Below are positions 18,381 to 28,735 of a stretch of DNA of 64,000 bases, piece by piece (position 1 is the first letter of the stretch; every line of letters begins with the position of its first letter). The translations under genes and the position numbers were made by a program. The stretch lies in assembly GCA_018056425.1 (NCBI GenBank), contig JAGPFR010000003.1, positions 35,594-99,593 of the forward strand. The letters are read 5' to 3'. This DNA comes from Lachnospiraceae bacterium (GTDB lineage: Bacteria > Bacillota > Clostridia > Lachnospirales > Lachnospiraceae). The notes below the pieces were generated by a model. That model made no database searches, was not told the DNA's origin, and saw only the letters and a list, made by a program, of their open reading frames with translations.

Positions 18381-19997
18381 TTAATCTGCAAGCGATACGC
18401 TGACCTTGTGATCATACCAGACTCCCTTGGTTCCGATCAGGGCAAGATCAAATTCCCTGTCAAGATAAGGAACAGGAACATCAAATCCGTTTACGGTCTC
18501 AGTCAGTCCGTCACTGTATGTAACCTCATCCTCTGTGGGCTGTAATAAAACCGCTCCGTCCTTCTGAGCATCCTCTGCAAGTCCGGGATAAAGATTTACG
18601 ATATTGGCTGATCCCAGAGTAATGTGTACGGTCATAACACCATCCTTAACGGTAAGTGTAGCCTTGTCATCATACTCCTCATTGATACGGAACATGGTGC
18701 TGTCGGTGGTGAAGATAACTTCATACTCTCCGTCTTCAAGTGAAGCGGTGGAAACCTCAATACCTGAAAGAGCTTCTGCGGTATGTGCTACATAAAGCTC
18801 CTTAACAGCGTCTATTCTTCCGAGTCCTGCTAACTGGCAATCGATGGTTTCGAAATATCCGGAAGCTTCGAACATACTCTTCCAGGAATCCTCTTCATCC
18901 CCTGCCATATCATTGTTTGCATGATCTCCCGCAACTACCATAAGGGGGCGAAGAATAACTTTGGTATAACCTGCTTCATGAACCGCCTCGAGGATATTCT
19001 CGCAAGCGGTCTCTTCAGGCTCACCCTCTACGGTTCCGATGAATACGTTGTCATATCCGAGATCAGCCATCTGTGTAGCCATTTGGCTGTAAGAAACTTT
19101 TGCGGTGTGTGCGGTTCCGTGACCCATGAATACAAATGCAACGCCTTCTTCAGCAGCTGCATCAAGACTGTCGTATCCTGCAGCCTCTACACTTTCCGCA
19201 ACTACTGCTTCGGCAACTGCTTTCTTGTCATCATTGATGACAGTAGCATCATTTCCTACTTCTCCGAGAAGGGGCTCTGCTACGGATACTGTCTCAAAAT
19301 TATCCTTGTACTCTTCAACAGCCTCCATGAGCTCGTCATACTCTGCTCCGTGCATCAGATGAGTGGGCTGGATTACAAGATTCTTAACGCCGTTATCAAC
19401 TGCTCTCTGAAGAGCCTGTTGAACGTTATCGATCTTCTCGCCGTCTCTTGCAAGGATATGATTGATAATGATCTGAGCGGTAAATGCTCTTCTGACCGAC
19501 CAGTCGGGATTTGCATCGGCAATAGCTCTCTCAATTCCTGCGATATCATTCGCGCGGCTTTCATTAAATGAAGTTCCGAAAGATACGACAAGGATCTCAT
19601 TTTCTCCGATTTCGTCCGCATTCAGGGGATCATCCTTGGAAGCATCGCCTGTATCTCTTCCGAAATAATCGGGATCTGCAAATTCGCCTTCTACAAGTTC
19701 CTTCTGTGCATCGGTAAGAGCATCCCATGCAGCCTTAGCCTGAGCACAGAGCTCATCGGTCTCCTCGGTCCACTCCTGAACATAGATCGCATCAATAAGA
19801 TCTGCAACTTCCTGTGCAAGCTCTTCGTCGCTGAGAACAGGGGGCTCCTCTTCGGGCTCAGCGGGTTCTGCGGGCTCTTCGGATGCAGGCGTCTCTTCAG
19901 CGGCAGGCTCTTCTGCGGGAGCTGTATTTCCGCATCCTGCAAGCATCATGGCAGTCATTGATGCTGCCAAAACAAGTGACAACAATTTCTTTTTCAT
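18381..19997 (-). CDS. cbiK: Exported sirohydrochlorin cobaltochelatase lipoprotein
   Basis: CbiK inserts Co2+ into sirohydrochlorin. The chelatase part contains ILVVSFGTSFNESRAN, QPTHLMHGAEYDEL, the metal-binding histidine in VFMGHGTAH and a second in VVAGDHANNDMAGDE. Unusually it has a lipoprotein signal (LAGC, Cys22), an E/P-rich linker and a helical domain before the chelatase part, plus a C-terminal beta-rich domain (NIVNLYPG, NGFDVPVPYLDREFDLALIG) that resembles the extra domain of the neighbouring binding protein. So it should sit outside the membrane. ATG at 19997 follows AGGAGG by 11 nt. It is the first gene after the riboswitch. Confidence 0.9.
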   Translation of the reverse strand: MKKKLLSLVLAASMTAMMLAGCGNTAPAEEPAAEETPASEEPAEPAEPEEEPPVLSDEELAQEVADLIDAIYVQEWTEETDELCAQAKAAWDALTDAQKELVEGEFADPDYFGRDTGDASKDDPLNADEIGENEILVVSFGTSFNESRANDIAGIERAIADANPDWSVRRAFTAQIIINHILARDGEKIDNVQQALQRAVDNGVKNLVIQPTHLMHGAEYDELMEAVEEYKDNFETVSVAEPLLGEVGNDATVINDDKKAVAEAVVAESVEAAGYDSLDAAAEEGVAFVFMGHGTAHTAKVSYSQMATQMADLGYDNVFIGTVEGEPEETACENILEAVHEAGYTKVILRPLMVVAGDHANNDMAGDEEDSWKSMFEASGYFETIDCQLAGLGRIDAVKELYVAHTAEALSGIEVSTASLEDGEYEVIFTTDSTMFRINEEYDDKATLTVKDGVMTVHITLGSANIVNLYPGLAEDAQKDGAVLLQPTEDEVTYSDGLTETVNGFDVPVPYLDREFDLALIGTKGVWYDHKVSVSLAD

Positions 19998-20040
19998 TTT
20001 TATTACTCCTCCTAATCTATACAAAGAAGGAAAATAAAAA

Positions 20041-20062
20041 ACTCATCCCGGACAGGATGAGT
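20041..20062 (-). terminator. Riboswitch expression-platform terminator
   Basis: On the minus strand ACTCATCC pairs with GGATGAGT around a CGGACA-type loop, followed by a T-rich run (TTTTTTATTTT) at 20040-20030. It lies between the B12 aptamer and the cbiK start, so it fits the off state of the switch. A competing upstream hairpin GCAGGG/CCCTGC is at 20081-20098. Confidence 0.85.
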
Positions 20063-20149
20063 AAAGGGCGCACACAAAGCGCAGGGCATGAACCCTGCTT
20101 ATGTGATACGATCAATTACTCGTGATCCGGACATAAATCCTGTATCGTT

Positions 20150-20345
20150 ATACATGGCAGGTTTCCCGGCTCATACCTTCGAACGCATCTGTGAAAAGAA
20201 TACGCTCACGCAGCTTTCTGCCTTCCCGGTTTCCCAGTGACTTATGCGAAAGTCTGCTCGGTATATACGGTGACGAGTTCGCACAGGCCTTAAACCTGTT
20301 TCCCTTTTAACGTCAGAGGTCGTAAGACCTCGTCGGCACCACATA
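20150..20345 (-). ncRNA. Cobalamin riboswitch
   Basis: On the minus strand the conserved pieces appear in the right order: GGGAAACAGGT (20304-20294) with its AGGCCTGTGC partner, CACTGGGAAACCGGGAAGGC (20239-20220), and the B12 box TGAGCCGGGAAACCTGCC (20173-20156). The box keeps the ACCTGCC end that pairs with the loop L5 region in known cobalamin switches. High adenosylcobalamin or related corrinoid would stop expression of the whole operon through the terminator at 20041-20062. Confidence 0.93.
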
Positions 20346-20370
20346 CCCTTCTTTGTTAAATTGCTACACG

Positions 20371-20399
20371 ATTCTAACACAAAACCGTATATTCAACAA
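20371..20399 (-). promoter_or_regulatory. Promoter of the cobalamin operon
   Basis: -35 TTGTTG at 20399-20394, 17-bp spacer, -10 TAGAAT at 20376-20371. Transcription would start near 20364, about 20 nt before the riboswitch. The 404 bp between the glycosyltransferase gene and cbiK is filled by this promoter, the riboswitch and the terminator. Confidence 0.6.
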
Positions 20400-20428
20400 G
20401 ATGACATTGTGAACGCATCACTCTGTCA

Positions 20429-21220
20429 TCACAGCTTCCCGGAAGCTGCATCTTTAATTCCCCGGAACAATACCTTCTTCGCTTTCTTATAGGGGTAATC
20501 CTTCTCATACTCGGGTCTCATCTTGTATACCCAGCGAAATCCCCAAAGCTTTGCCCACTTTCCATATAAGAAATGATACAAAACTCCTCTGTCATAAAAG
20601 AGCTTGTCGTTATACCCGTTAAACCATGTGGAGGGTCTGGGAACTTCCTCACCCAGAACAACGGGTGAAGCAAGCATCTTAAAACCGGCTTTTCTCATAT
20701 CATTTATGAACAGAGAATCCTCACCGTTTGAGTACTTGGCACCGCCTCCGAACAAAAGACTGTACTTAACGCCTGCTGCCTTCAGCTTCGATGCCTTAAC
20801 AGCAATGCTGTAGGCGGGATATCTTCCGCTGTTGTACCACTTGACCCACTTGTAGTCCTCATTCCAGTAGGTTCTTCTGGTCTCGCACACCCTTACGTTG
20901 AAAAAAATCGCATCCGCATTCGGGTGATCTTCGAATTCCTTTAAAACCTTCGCCTCATATCCCTCGTCGTATACGATATCCTCGTCCGCAAAAAGAATGA
21001 TATCGGCGTTTGAATGATCGATGCAGATATTCCGGTTTAGCCCAACCCCGCGAGTCTGGGATTTGATGGACAGAACCCTGTTTTTGCCAAGATCAAAGAA
21101 TTCGTCAGATTCCGTCTCCTCAAGCTGTGATACGATAACCGCATCCGATGCTATATTCATTTTTTCCGCAAGCTCATGTGCATCTTTCCGGACACATGAG
21201 ACAAGAAGTTCGAATGTCAT
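20429..21220 (-). CDS. Family 2 glycosyltransferase
   Basis: A 263-residue soluble transferase: N-terminal beta-strand ELLVSCVRKD, donor-binding region GVGLNRNICIDHSNADIILFADEDI with the DxD-like DED, and NGEDSLFINDMRKAG resembling the ED catalytic segment. The C-terminal region is basic (KMRPEYEKDYPYKKAKK). This pattern is common in rhamnosyl or galactosyl transferases for surface glycans, but donor and acceptor cannot be given. It sits between uvrA and the B12 operon and follows uvrA by 2 nt, so it may be the last gene of the repair transcript. Confidence 0.75.
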   Translation of the reverse strand: MTFELLVSCVRKDAHELAEKMNIASDAVIVSQLEETESDEFFDLGKNRVLSIKSQTRGVGLNRNICIDHSNADIILFADEDIVYDEGYEAKVLKEFEDHPNADAIFFNVRVCETRRTYWNEDYKWVKWYNSGRYPAYSIAVKASKLKAAGVKYSLLFGGGAKYSNGEDSLFINDMRKAGFKMLASPVVLGEEVPRPSTWFNGYNDKLFYDRGVLYHFLYGKWAKLWGFRWVYKMRPEYEKDYPYKKAKKVLFRGIKDAASGKL

Positions 21221-21222
21221 AT

Positions 21223-24162
21223 TTAATCTTCCGTCTTTTTCTTACGGCCGGTTTTTCCGGCAGAAGTCTTAGCTGCAGTTTTCTTCGCGGGTGCTTTTGC
21301 GAGAGCCTTCTCTCTTTCCTTAGCTCTGTCAAGCATCTGCTTAACGTATTTGCCGGTGTATGAGGCCTTGACCTTCACGATCTCCTCCGGTGTTCCCTCA
21401 GCGATGACAGTACCGCCTCTGTCGCCGCCCTCGGGTCCCATATCGATTATGTAATCCGCACACTTGATGACATCCAGATTGTGCTCGATGACTACAACGG
21501 TGTTTCCGCCGTCGGACAGTCTTGCAAGGATCTCAACAAGCTTGTGAACATCCGCAAAATGAAGACCGGTTGTAGGCTCATCCAGAATGTAAATGGTTTT
21601 ACCCGTTGCACGCTTTGAAAGCTCGGTTGCCAGTTTGATACGCTGAGCCTCACCGCCGGAAAGTTCCGTGGAAGGCTGTCCCAGCTTGATATAACCGAGA
21701 CCCACATCGTAAAGAGTCTGAATCTTGTTTCTGATGGAAGGAATGTTCTCGAAGAACTTAAGTGCCTCCTCGACTCTCATATCAAGAACATCGAAAATAC
21801 TCTTTCCTTTGTATTTGACCTCAAGAGTTTCCCTGTTGTAACGCTTACCTCCGCAGACTTCGCAGGGCACATAAACATCAGGCAGGAAGTGCATCTCGAT
21901 CTTGATGATACCGTCACCGGAGCAGGCTTCGCAGCGTCCTCCTTTTACGTTAAAGGAAAATCTTCCCTTTGAATATCCCATGCTTCTGGCATCTTCCGTG
22001 GATGCGAAGAGGTCTCTTATCATATCGAATACTCCGGTATAGGTTGCGGGATTCGATCTGGGAGTTCTTCCGATGGGGCTCTGGTCGATGCAGATGACCT
22101 TGTCCAGCTTATCTATTCCCGTGATTCCCTTGCACTTTCCCGGAATGGTATGTGCACGGTTAAGCTTCCTCGCTAGATATTTATGAAGGATCTCATTAAC
22201 AAGAGAAGATTTACCGGAACCCGAAACACCGGTAACACAGGTAAATACTCCGAGAGGGATCTTTACATCGATATTCTTAAGGTTGTTTTCCGCAGCACCC
22301 TTAACTGTTATCCAGCCCGCAGGCTTTCTGCGCACTTCGGGAACCGGAATGGCCAGCTTACCCGACAGGTACTGTCCTGTTACGGACTCGGGAACCTTCA
22401 TGATCTCCTCTGCGGTTCCTACCGCAACAACCTCACCGCCGTGAGATCCCGCACCGGGGCCGATGTCCACGATGTAATCCGCAGCAAGCATGGTGTCCTC
22501 ATCATGCTCGACAACAAGAAGAGTATTTCCCAGGTCTCTTAAATGCTTGAGAGTTGCAAGGAGTTTATCGTTATCTCTCTGATGAAGTCCGATACTGGGC
22601 TCATCGAGAATGTAACATACACCCACAAGTCCTGACCCGATCTGTGTTGCAAGTCTGATACGCTGTGCCTCGCCTCCGGATAGAGTGGCCGTCGCTCTGG
22701 AAAGTGACAGATAATCAAGTCCCACATCAACGAGAAATCCCACGCGGTTCTTGATCTCTTTTAAGATTCTCTCACCGATTATCGCCTGCTGCCTGGTAAG
22801 GTTAAGACCTTCAAGAAATGACTTAAGATCAAGGATCGAAAGAGTTGTCATCTCATAGATGTTCTTATCTCCGACGGTAACAGCAAGGGATTCCTTCTTA
22901 AGTCTCTTGCCTCCGCACTCCGAGCAGGGAGTGATTCTCATGAACGCTTCATACTCTGCCTTCATGGATTCGGAGAATGTCTCCCTGTATCTGCGCTCAA
23001 CGTTTTTGACAAGGCCTTCGAAAACAGTGGGATACACACCCGAACCTCTCTGGCCCACATAATGTACATCAACGCTCACGTCCGTTCCGTTCAAAAGAAT
23101 ATCTTTGATCTTATCCGGATAATCTTCAAAAGGTGTATCCAGGTCAAATTTGAATTTCTTGCAAAGTGCCTGAAGAAGCGCATTGGTAAAGCTGCCTTCC
23201 TGATTGCAGGACTGCCAGCCTGTTACAATGATCGCACCGTCATTGATTGAAACGGAAGTATCGGGGATCATAAGCTCTGCGTCAAATTCCATCTTATATC
23301 CGAGACCCGCACATACCGGGCAGGCACCGAACGGATTGTTAAAGGAAAAGCTTCTGGGCTCGACTTCCGATATGCTGACTCCGCAATAAGGACATGCATA
23401 GGAAGTACTGAAAGAAAGTGTTTCACCACCGACAACATCAACGTTAAGAAGTCCGTCAGCAATGCGGAGTACGTTTTCCGATGAGTCGGTGAGTCTTCTC
23501 TGAATTCCGTCTTTTATGACAAGTCTGTCAACTACGATATCGATGTTGTGCTTATCGTTTTTCTCAAGTGAAATATCCTCGGTAAGGTCGTACATGATCC
23601 CGTCGACCCTTACTCTTCCGTAGCCGGACTTTCTCGCAGATTCTATAACCTTCTCATGTCTTCCTTTTCTGCCTCTGACAACGGGGGCCATGAGCATGAT
23701 CTTGGTTCCTTCCGGAAGTTCCATGATACGGTCAACGATCTGATCTACAGTCTGACGCTCGATCACTCTTCCGCACTCGGGGCAGTGGGGGATACCGACT
23801 CTTGCATAGAGAAGTCTGAAGTAGTCATAGATCTCGGTTACAGTTCCCACAGTGGACCTGGGATTCTTGTTGGTTGATTTCTGATCGATGGAAATTGCGG
23901 GGGAAAGTCCTTCGATCGATTCGACATCGGGCTTTTCCATCTGACCGAGGAACATCCTCGCATAAGAAGAGAGGGACTCCATGTAACGTCTCTGACCTTC
24001 CGCGTAGATCGTATCAAATGCAAGCGAAGATTTTCCCGAACCCGAGACACCTGTCATTACGACAAGCGCATCTCGGGGGATCTCCACCGACAGATCTTTT
24101 AAGTTATTTTCTTTAGCACCGCGAACAACTATCTTGTTCCTGGGCAGCATCTTAACAGCCAT
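21223..24162 (-). CDS. uvrA: Excinuclease ABC subunit A
   Basis: Damage-recognition ATPase of nucleotide excision repair. The 979 residues contain two ABC units: [16 protein letters not shown] early and [15 protein letters not shown] late, signatures [13 protein letters not shown] and [13 protein letters not shown], and zinc ligands [11 protein letters not shown] and the CxxC pair around [17 protein letters not shown]. The C terminus is Lys/Ala-rich ([15 protein letters not shown]), which is variable in the family. It follows uvrB with a REP-like palindrome in between. Confidence 0.97.
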   Translation of the reverse strand: MAVKMLPRNKIVVRGAKENNLKDLSVEIPRDALVVMTGVSGSGKSSLAFDTIYAEGQRRYMESLSSYARMFLGQMEKPDVESIEGLSPAISIDQKSTNKNPRSTVGTVTEIYDYFRLLYARVGIPHCPECGRVIERQTVDQIVDRIMELPEGTKIMLMAPVVRGRKGRHEKVIESARKSGYGRVRVDGIMYDLTEDISLEKNDKHNIDIVVDRLVIKDGIQRRLTDSSENVLRIADGLLNVDVVGGETLSFSTSYACPYCGVSISEVEPRSFSFNNPFGACPVCAGLGYKMEFDAELMIPDTSVSINDGAIIVTGWQSCNQEGSFTNALLQALCKKFKFDLDTPFEDYPDKIKDILLNGTDVSVDVHYVGQRGSGVYPTVFEGLVKNVERRYRETFSESMKAEYEAFMRITPCSECGGKRLKKESLAVTVGDKNIYEMTTLSILDLKSFLEGLNLTRQQAIIGERILKEIKNRVGFLVDVGLDYLSLSRATATLSGGEAQRIRLATQIGSGLVGVCYILDEPSIGLHQRDNDKLLATLKHLRDLGNTLLVVEHDEDTMLAADYIVDIGPGAGSHGGEVVAVGTAEEIMKVPESVTGQYLSGKLAIPVPEVRRKPAGWITVKGAAENNLKNIDVKIPLGVFTCVTGVSGSGKSSLVNEILHKYLARKLNRAHTIPGKCKGITGIDKLDKVICIDQSPIGRTPRSNPATYTGVFDMIRDLFASTEDARSMGYSKGRFSFNVKGGRCEACSGDGIIKIEMHFLPDVYVPCEVCGGKRYNRETLEVKYKGKSIFDVLDMRVEEALKFFENIPSIRNKIQTLYDVGLGYIKLGQPSTELSGGEAQRIKLATELSKRATGKTIYILDEPTTGLHFADVHKLVEILARLSDGGNTVVVIEHNLDVIKCADYIIDMGPEGGDRGGTVIAEGTPEEIVKVKASYTGKYVKQMLDRAKEREKALAKAPAKKTAAKTSAGKTGRKKKTED

Positions 24163-24180
24163 TTAAATTCCTTTCAATGT

Positions 24181-24209
24181 GGGCCAAACTGAAACGTCCC
24201 CGTGGCCCT
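24181..24209. repeat. REP-like palindrome A (GGGCCA...TGGCCC)
   Basis: Arms GGGCCA and TGGCCC enclose AACTGAAACGTCCCCG; on the minus strand the loop reads GGGGACGTTTC, a core shared with the palindrome at 40538. It abuts the uvrB stop codon and fills the uvrB-uvrA gap. Confidence 0.65.
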
Positions 24210-26181
24210 ACCCTAAATTAGTCTTGAGTTCGAACAGTTCATCGCGAAGGATCGCAGCTCTTTCGAAGTCGAGTTCCGCAGCAGCCTTGCGCATTGCAGC
24301 CTCGGTCTGCTGAATGAGAGCCTTAAGTTCCTTCTTGGACATGGACTCGGGATCTTTCTTCCACTTAACATCATCCGCTTCGACCTTCTTGGAAATACTG
24401 ATGAGGTCGCGGACTGCTTTTTCGATGGTCTTGGGAGTAATTCCGTGAGCCTTATTATACGCCATCTGTATCTCACGTCTGCGGTTCGTCTCATCGATCG
24501 CAGCCTGCATTGAGCGGGTTATTGTATCCGCATACATTATTACGTGACCCTCGGAGTTTCTCGCTGCTCGTCCTATTGTCTGGATGAGTGAAGTTTCCGA
24601 ACGGAGGAATCCTTCCTTATCCGCATCGATGATCGCAACAAGTGTGATCTCGGGGATGTCGAGACCTTCTCTGAGCAGGTTTATTCCTACGAGTACATCA
24701 AATACATCGGTCCTCATATCGCGGATGATCTTGGTTCTTTCGAGAGCCTTGATATCGGAGTGCATGTAGTTGACCCTGATGTCAGCCTCCTTCAGATAGT
24801 CCGTAAGATCCTCCGCCATCTTCTTGGTAAGAGTCGTGACGAGGACTTTATGCTTATTTGCAACTTCCTTCTTGATCTCCGTGATGAGATCATCGATCTG
24901 TCCCAAAGTAGGTCTTACGCTGACCTCGGGATCAAGGAGTCCGGTGGGACGGATGACCTGCTGGGCGCGAAGAAGTTCATGCTCAGCCTCGTAGTCCGAA
25001 GGGGTCGCGGAAACAAAGAGCATCTGATCTATATGGGACTCAAATTCCTCAAAGTTAAGCGGTCTGTTATCAAGTGCCGAAGGAAGTCTGAATCCATAAT
25101 CAACCAGGGTGGTCTTACGGGATCTGTCCCCCGCATACATCGCACGTATCTGAGGGATCGTCATATGGGACTCATCTATGATGATCAAAAAATCATCCGG
25201 GAAGAAGTCCATAAGAGTAAGAGGCGGTGCACCCGCAGGCAGGTTGTTCAGGTGTCTGGAGTAATTCTCAATACCCGAACAAAAGCCCGTTTCTCTGAGC
25301 ATCTCGAGGTCAAACCCGGTTCTTTCGGAAATACGCTGAGCCTCTATCAGACGGTCCTCACCTTTGAAATACTTGATCCTGTCTTTTAATTCTTCTTCGA
25401 TCGCATCGCATCCTTTTAACAATGCATCACGGCTTACGACATAGTGAGAAGCCGGGAATACAGCGATATGTTCAAGCTGCGCCACGGGCTTGGCATTAAC
25501 GTGATCCACTTCAAGGATCCTGTCTATCTCATCTCCGAACCACTCGATCCTGATCAGATAATCTCCGCCCTGGGCAGGGTAGTATTCGAGAATATCGCCG
25601 TTGATACGGAAGAGGCCCGGTTTCTTTTCCAGATCATTCCTCTCATACTGCATCGCGATCATGGTCTTCGCCACTTCATCACGGTCGATACTCTGACCGG
25701 GTCTGAGGGAAAGAATCATGCCCTTATATTCGTCGGGTGAACCCAGACCGTAGATGCACGAAACCGATGCGACAACTATAACATCCTTGCGCTCTGCGAG
25801 GGATGCGGTCGCAGAAAGCCTTAGCTTATCGATCTCATCGTTTATGGAAGAATCCTTTGCAATGTATGTATCCGACTGGGGAACATAAGCTTCGGGCTGG
25901 TAGTAATCGTAGTAGGACACAAAATACTCAACGGCATTTTCCGGAAAGAATTCCTTCATCTCGCCGTAGAGCTGACCTGCGAGGGTCTTGTTATGCGAAA
26001 TGATCAGCGTGGGCTTGTTTAACTGCGCGATAACATTGGCCATGGTAAAGGTCTTACCCGAGCCTGTTGCGCCGAGAAGCGTCTGGAACTGATTTCCGGC
26101 TTTGAAGCCCTCGACAAGTTCCTCGATAGCCTGCGGCTGATCTCCTGTTGGTTTGTATTCAGAGTGAAGTTTGAAATCCAT
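24208..26181 (-). CDS. uvrB: Excinuclease ABC subunit B
   Basis: Damage-verification helicase-like protein. The 657 residues start [18 protein letters not shown], have Walker [16 protein letters not shown], the beta-hairpin [26 protein letters not shown]-type region [29 protein letters not shown], and the C-terminal UvrC-binding UVR motif ([17 protein letters not shown]). Complete. It is the second gene of the operon, 1 nt after the radical SAM gene. Confidence 0.97.
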   Translation of the reverse strand: MDFKLHSEYKPTGDQPQAIEELVEGFKAGNQFQTLLGATGSGKTFTMANVIAQLNKPTLIISHNKTLAGQLYGEMKEFFPENAVEYFVSYYDYYQPEAYVPQSDTYIAKDSSINDEIDKLRLSATASLAERKDVIVVASVSCIYGLGSPDEYKGMILSLRPGQSIDRDEVAKTMIAMQYERNDLEKKPGLFRINGDILEYYPAQGGDYLIRIEWFGDEIDRILEVDHVNAKPVAQLEHIAVFPASHYVVSRDALLKGCDAIEEELKDRIKYFKGEDRLIEAQRISERTGFDLEMLRETGFCSGIENYSRHLNNLPAGAPPLTLMDFFPDDFLIIIDESHMTIPQIRAMYAGDRSRKTTLVDYGFRLPSALDNRPLNFEEFESHIDQMLFVSATPSDYEAEHELLRAQQVIRPTGLLDPEVSVRPTLGQIDDLITEIKKEVANKHKVLVTTLTKKMAEDLTDYLKEADIRVNYMHSDIKALERTKIIRDMRTDVFDVLVGINLLREGLDIPEITLVAIIDADKEGFLRSETSLIQTIGRAARNSEGHVIMYADTITRSMQAAIDETNRRREIQMAYNKAHGITPKTIEKAVRDLISISKKVEADDVKWKKDPESMSKKELKALIQQTEAAMRKAAAELDFERAAILRDELFELKTNLG

Positions 26182-26182
26182 C

Positions 26183-27055
26183 TTAGAAAAAACTCATCTG
26201 TTCATATTTATCGGGAAATTCTTCCATGTATTTGAAGCAGTCATCCGGTCTGCAGAGCATACCATGGTTTTTACAGATCCTTCCGAATAGATCCATAAGT
26301 TCCCTTGAATGCGGTGAAGGGACCTCGTATGCATTGCCATAGCGTGCGATGTATTTTTCCTTAAGTCCGGGGAAATGCTTATCCAGCGCGGCGTAGTAGT
26401 ATTCCCTGTCACCGTCGCGAAGGGTAAGACCCATGTCAAAACAGATCACGCCTTTAACGCCTACTCTTGCACACTCTTCGAGGATTGATGTGATGTTCTC
26501 CGGAGTATCGTTAATGTATGGGCAGATGGGTGTAAGCCAGACTACAGTCGGAATGCCGCGCTTTTGGAACTCTTCAAGAACTTCGATGCGTCTTTTGGTA
26601 TTGCAGACGCCCGGCTCGAGTATCCTGCAAAGATCATCGTCATAGGTCGTAAGTGTCATCTGCACGACCGTTTTGGCTTTCCGGTTGATCTCATCAAGAA
26701 GATCCATGTCCCTCAGGATCAGATCCGATTTGGTCAGGGGAGATACTCCGAATTCATACTTCGATATTATCTCGAGGCATTTTCTCGTAAGTCCCAGCTT
26801 TTCTTCGCAGTGCATATAGGGATCGGACATTGAACTGGTGGCGATCATACAGCGTTTTCTTTTCGACCGGAGGGCGGTCTCGAGAAGCTGTGGAGCATTT
26901 TGCTTGACCTCGATGTCTTCGAAGGGATGGGTGAACTGATAGCACCTGCTCCTGGAGTCGCAGTAAATGCACCCGTGTAAGCATCCCCGATATATGTTCA
27001 TTCCGAAGTGCCCGCCGCTTCCGGTGAGCAATCCCTTGGCATCGACAAAGTGCAT
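26183..27055 (-). CDS. SplB-like radical SAM protein
   Basis: About 290 residues with the radical SAM cluster motif CLHGCIYC (CxxxCxxC) after [10 protein letters not shown], and the family features [33 protein letters not shown] and [14 protein letters not shown]. This is the COG1533 group that includes spore photoproduct lyase, but the lyase-specific C-terminal cysteine context was not recognised, so the substrate is unknown. The ATG at 27055 follows GGGAGG; an upstream GTG-type start would precede the predicted transcription start. The operon with uvrB-uvrA and a LexA box points to DNA repair. Confidence 0.85.
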   Translation of the reverse strand: MHFVDAKGLLTGSGGHFGMNIYRGCLHGCIYCDSRSRCYQFTHPFEDIEVKQNAPQLLETALRSKRKRCMIATSSMSDPYMHCEEKLGLTRKCLEIISKYEFGVSPLTKSDLILRDMDLLDEINRKAKTVVQMTLTTYDDDLCRILEPGVCNTKRRIEVLEEFQKRGIPTVVWLTPICPYINDTPENITSILEECARVGVKGVICFDMGLTLRDGDREYYYAALDKHFPGLKEKYIARYGNAYEVPSPHSRELMDLFGRICKNHGMLCRPDDCFKYMEEFPDKYEQMSFF

Positions 27056-27078
27056 ATCCGCCTCCCGCAAACACACTG

Positions 27079-27107
27079 ATTATACCATTATGAGAGTGGG
27101 ATGTCTA
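27079..27107 (-). promoter_or_regulatory. Promoter of the SplB-like/uvrB/uvrA operon
   Basis: -35 TAGACA (27107-27102), 17-bp spacer, -10 TATAAT (27084-27079). This is a near-consensus housekeeping promoter; start of transcription near 27072. Confidence 0.8.
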
Positions 27108-27115
27108 TGATTTTT

Positions 27116-27129
27116 CGAACAGCTGTTCG
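27116..27129. promoter_or_regulatory. LexA (SOS) box
   Basis: CGAACAGCTGTTCG is a perfect 14-bp palindrome that matches the Gram-positive LexA operator CGAACNNNNGTTCG. It lies 8 bp upstream of the -35 hexamer of the repair operon, so the operon is probably SOS-induced. Confidence 0.85.
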
Positions 27130-27136
27130 GGGAGTT

Positions 27137-27448
27137 TCATCCCCCGAGCTTCTCGTTAACGATCTCCTGCATAGCCCTTGCAAGAAGCATCATCACGTTC
27201 ATGCAATACTCGCCGTCCCATAGTTCACTCAGTACATTGACCACCTCAGCTTCTGCCTCCACCTTTTCTTCCGGGACGCCGTCAAAGACGCCGGATTTCA
27301 TTTTATCAGCAAAGATTTTGGCGGGATTTATTACATTGAAATTATTGACAACCATATTCCTCAGTCCGGCAATCTCACTGCGATGAGCAGGCTGGATATC
27401 GATATGACATCCCCTGTAATCCTGTTTTTTAAATTCAAGATGCATCAT
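27137..27448 (-). CDS. Unknown 103-residue protein paired with the AAA+ ATPase
   Basis: Starts MMHLEFKKQDYRGCHIDIQP and continues with a helical, acidic part (EEKVEAEAEVVNVLSELWDGEYCMN). No known domain recognised, no signal peptide or membrane segment. The ATG at 27448 follows AAGGAGAAAA; it lies 22 nt after the AAA+ gene and shares its transcript. A role as adaptor or partner of the ATPase is only an inference. Confidence 0.6.
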   Translation of the reverse strand: MMHLEFKKQDYRGCHIDIQPAHRSEIAGLRNMVVNNFNVINPAKIFADKMKSGVFDGVPEEKVEAEAEVVNVLSELWDGEYCMNVMMLLARAMQEIVNEKLGG

Positions 27449-27470
27449 AGTTTTTTCTCCTTTCCGGTTA

Positions 27471-28481
27471 TCACGCAATATTAAGTATTTTGACATTTTG
27501 GTCATTCCAGATTATTTCATCAATATGATCACGGATCCGGTTTTTGATGCCACGGATGCCGAGCCCCGATGCATAGGCTTCATGTGCCAGCAGATCTTTC
27601 CGCTCACCGCTTATCCGTATGGGAATCCCGAACTCTGCTTCAAGCTCATGGACCGGTCCGCGTTCCGGCTCATCAAGCATCTTTCTGTAATCTTCTTCTC
27701 CGATGGCATTGAGGCTGATGATCCTTTGGATCCTTCCGCACAGCTCCGATATGCAGCCTGCCTCTATGATGTCCGCCGCATTAAATCCACTGTCATATGC
27801 GCTGACATTTTCCCGATGCATGCCGAATCCCAGAGCAGGTCCGTTTTCTTTTTCAGCTATTTCTTTTGCTTTCTTTTCAAATGCTCCCGCAAAAAGAAAA
27901 CTGATACCCGAAGTACTGATCATTCTTCTTGCCCTGTCCGGTGTGGAAATCTCGATTTCTCCGCCGTGAATGACCGATAGAAATTCCGACTGTACAGTCT
28001 CGCTGACATTGTCACCGCTACTCGTATGCTTCGGAGTAAACATCTTATCGCACTCATCCAGGAAGATTACCGGCTCAAATCGAACATTATCGCACCCCGG
28101 GTAACTCACTCCCTGAAAAAGACTATGCACTTTCTTGCCGCCGCTCCATCCGTCATTTGTCACATTGGATATATCCCTGAGGTAAACCATATCCGGAAAG
28201 ATCTTTTTAAGATTCTCCGCAATAAAGGATTTGCCGGATCCCGTAGGCCCTGCCAGCATCCCGACAAAGCGATGCCCCCTGAGATGCTGGTACATCATAA
28301 CGGACACTTTTCTACATGCTTCATCCTGATTTACTATGTTTTTTACAAGTTCCGCATATATATCCTGCGGCGTGTAGGACAGGTAATCTTTTTTACGTTG
28401 TTCATCGTAATAAGAGATACGATAATCGTCAGAGTACCAGGGTATGTAACTCCTGACGATTTTATTATTCTTCTTTTCCAT
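27471..28481 (-). CDS. ClpX-like AAA+ ATPase
   Basis: 336 residues with the AAA+ core: Walker A GPTGSGKS, Walker B VIFLDECDK, a sensor region STSGISFLFAGAFEKKA and a C-terminal small domain ending RGIKNRIRDHIDEI, close to ClpX/HslU order (EFLSVIHGGEI). It lacks the zinc-binding N domain of ClpX, and no clear IGF-type loop for ClpP binding was seen, so it is probably a stand-alone remodelling ATPase. ATG at 28481 lies 7 nt after AAGGAG. It is preceded by an unusually long leader. Confidence 0.75.
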   Translation of the reverse strand: MEKKNNKIVRSYIPWYSDDYRISYYDEQRKKDYLSYTPQDIYAELVKNIVNQDEACRKVSVMMYQHLRGHRFVGMLAGPTGSGKSFIAENLKKIFPDMVYLRDISNVTNDGWSGGKKVHSLFQGVSYPGCDNVRFEPVIFLDECDKMFTPKHTSSGDNVSETVQSEFLSVIHGGEIEISTPDRARRMISTSGISFLFAGAFEKKAKEIAEKENGPALGFGMHRENVSAYDSGFNAADIIEAGCISELCGRIQRIISLNAIGEEDYRKMLDEPERGPVHELEAEFGIPIRISGERKDLLAHEAYASGLGIRGIKNRIRDHIDEIIWNDQNVKILNIA

Positions 28482-28735
28482 GCTCACACTCCTTTCAATA
28501 ATTTCCTATAGTTCAAAACGTTCTTATGCAAAGCCTTGGCACGCTCTCCTCACCTTACCGATGAAGGTCATCGCAGTACTTCCCCGGCCGCACGGGTCAT
28601 AAGAGCGATATTCAGTTTTCAAGGAACAACAAAAAAAGAACCGATATCCGGATCATCGTGAAATGGGTATAATTCGCCCACTGCACAATTAATCCAAATA
28701 TCGCTTCTTTATCTCTTAAAAATTTTCTGTAGCGC
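28482..28735 (-). ncRNA. Long structured leader of the AAA+ gene
   Basis: About 250 nt of untranslated RNA predicted upstream of the AAA+ gene. On the minus strand it has GTTCCTTGAAAACTGAATA (28629-28611), a sequence type seen near rRNA spacers and mobile-element leaders in Firmicutes, then a G-rich tract and the stem CGATGA-CCT-TCATCG (28576-28562). No open frame with a ribosome site was recognised. Function unknown; antitermination or attenuation is an inference. Confidence 0.45.

Noticed and set aside
24760-25389. 209-codon open frame on the plus strand
   Set aside because: Antisense to uvrB; no recognised motif.
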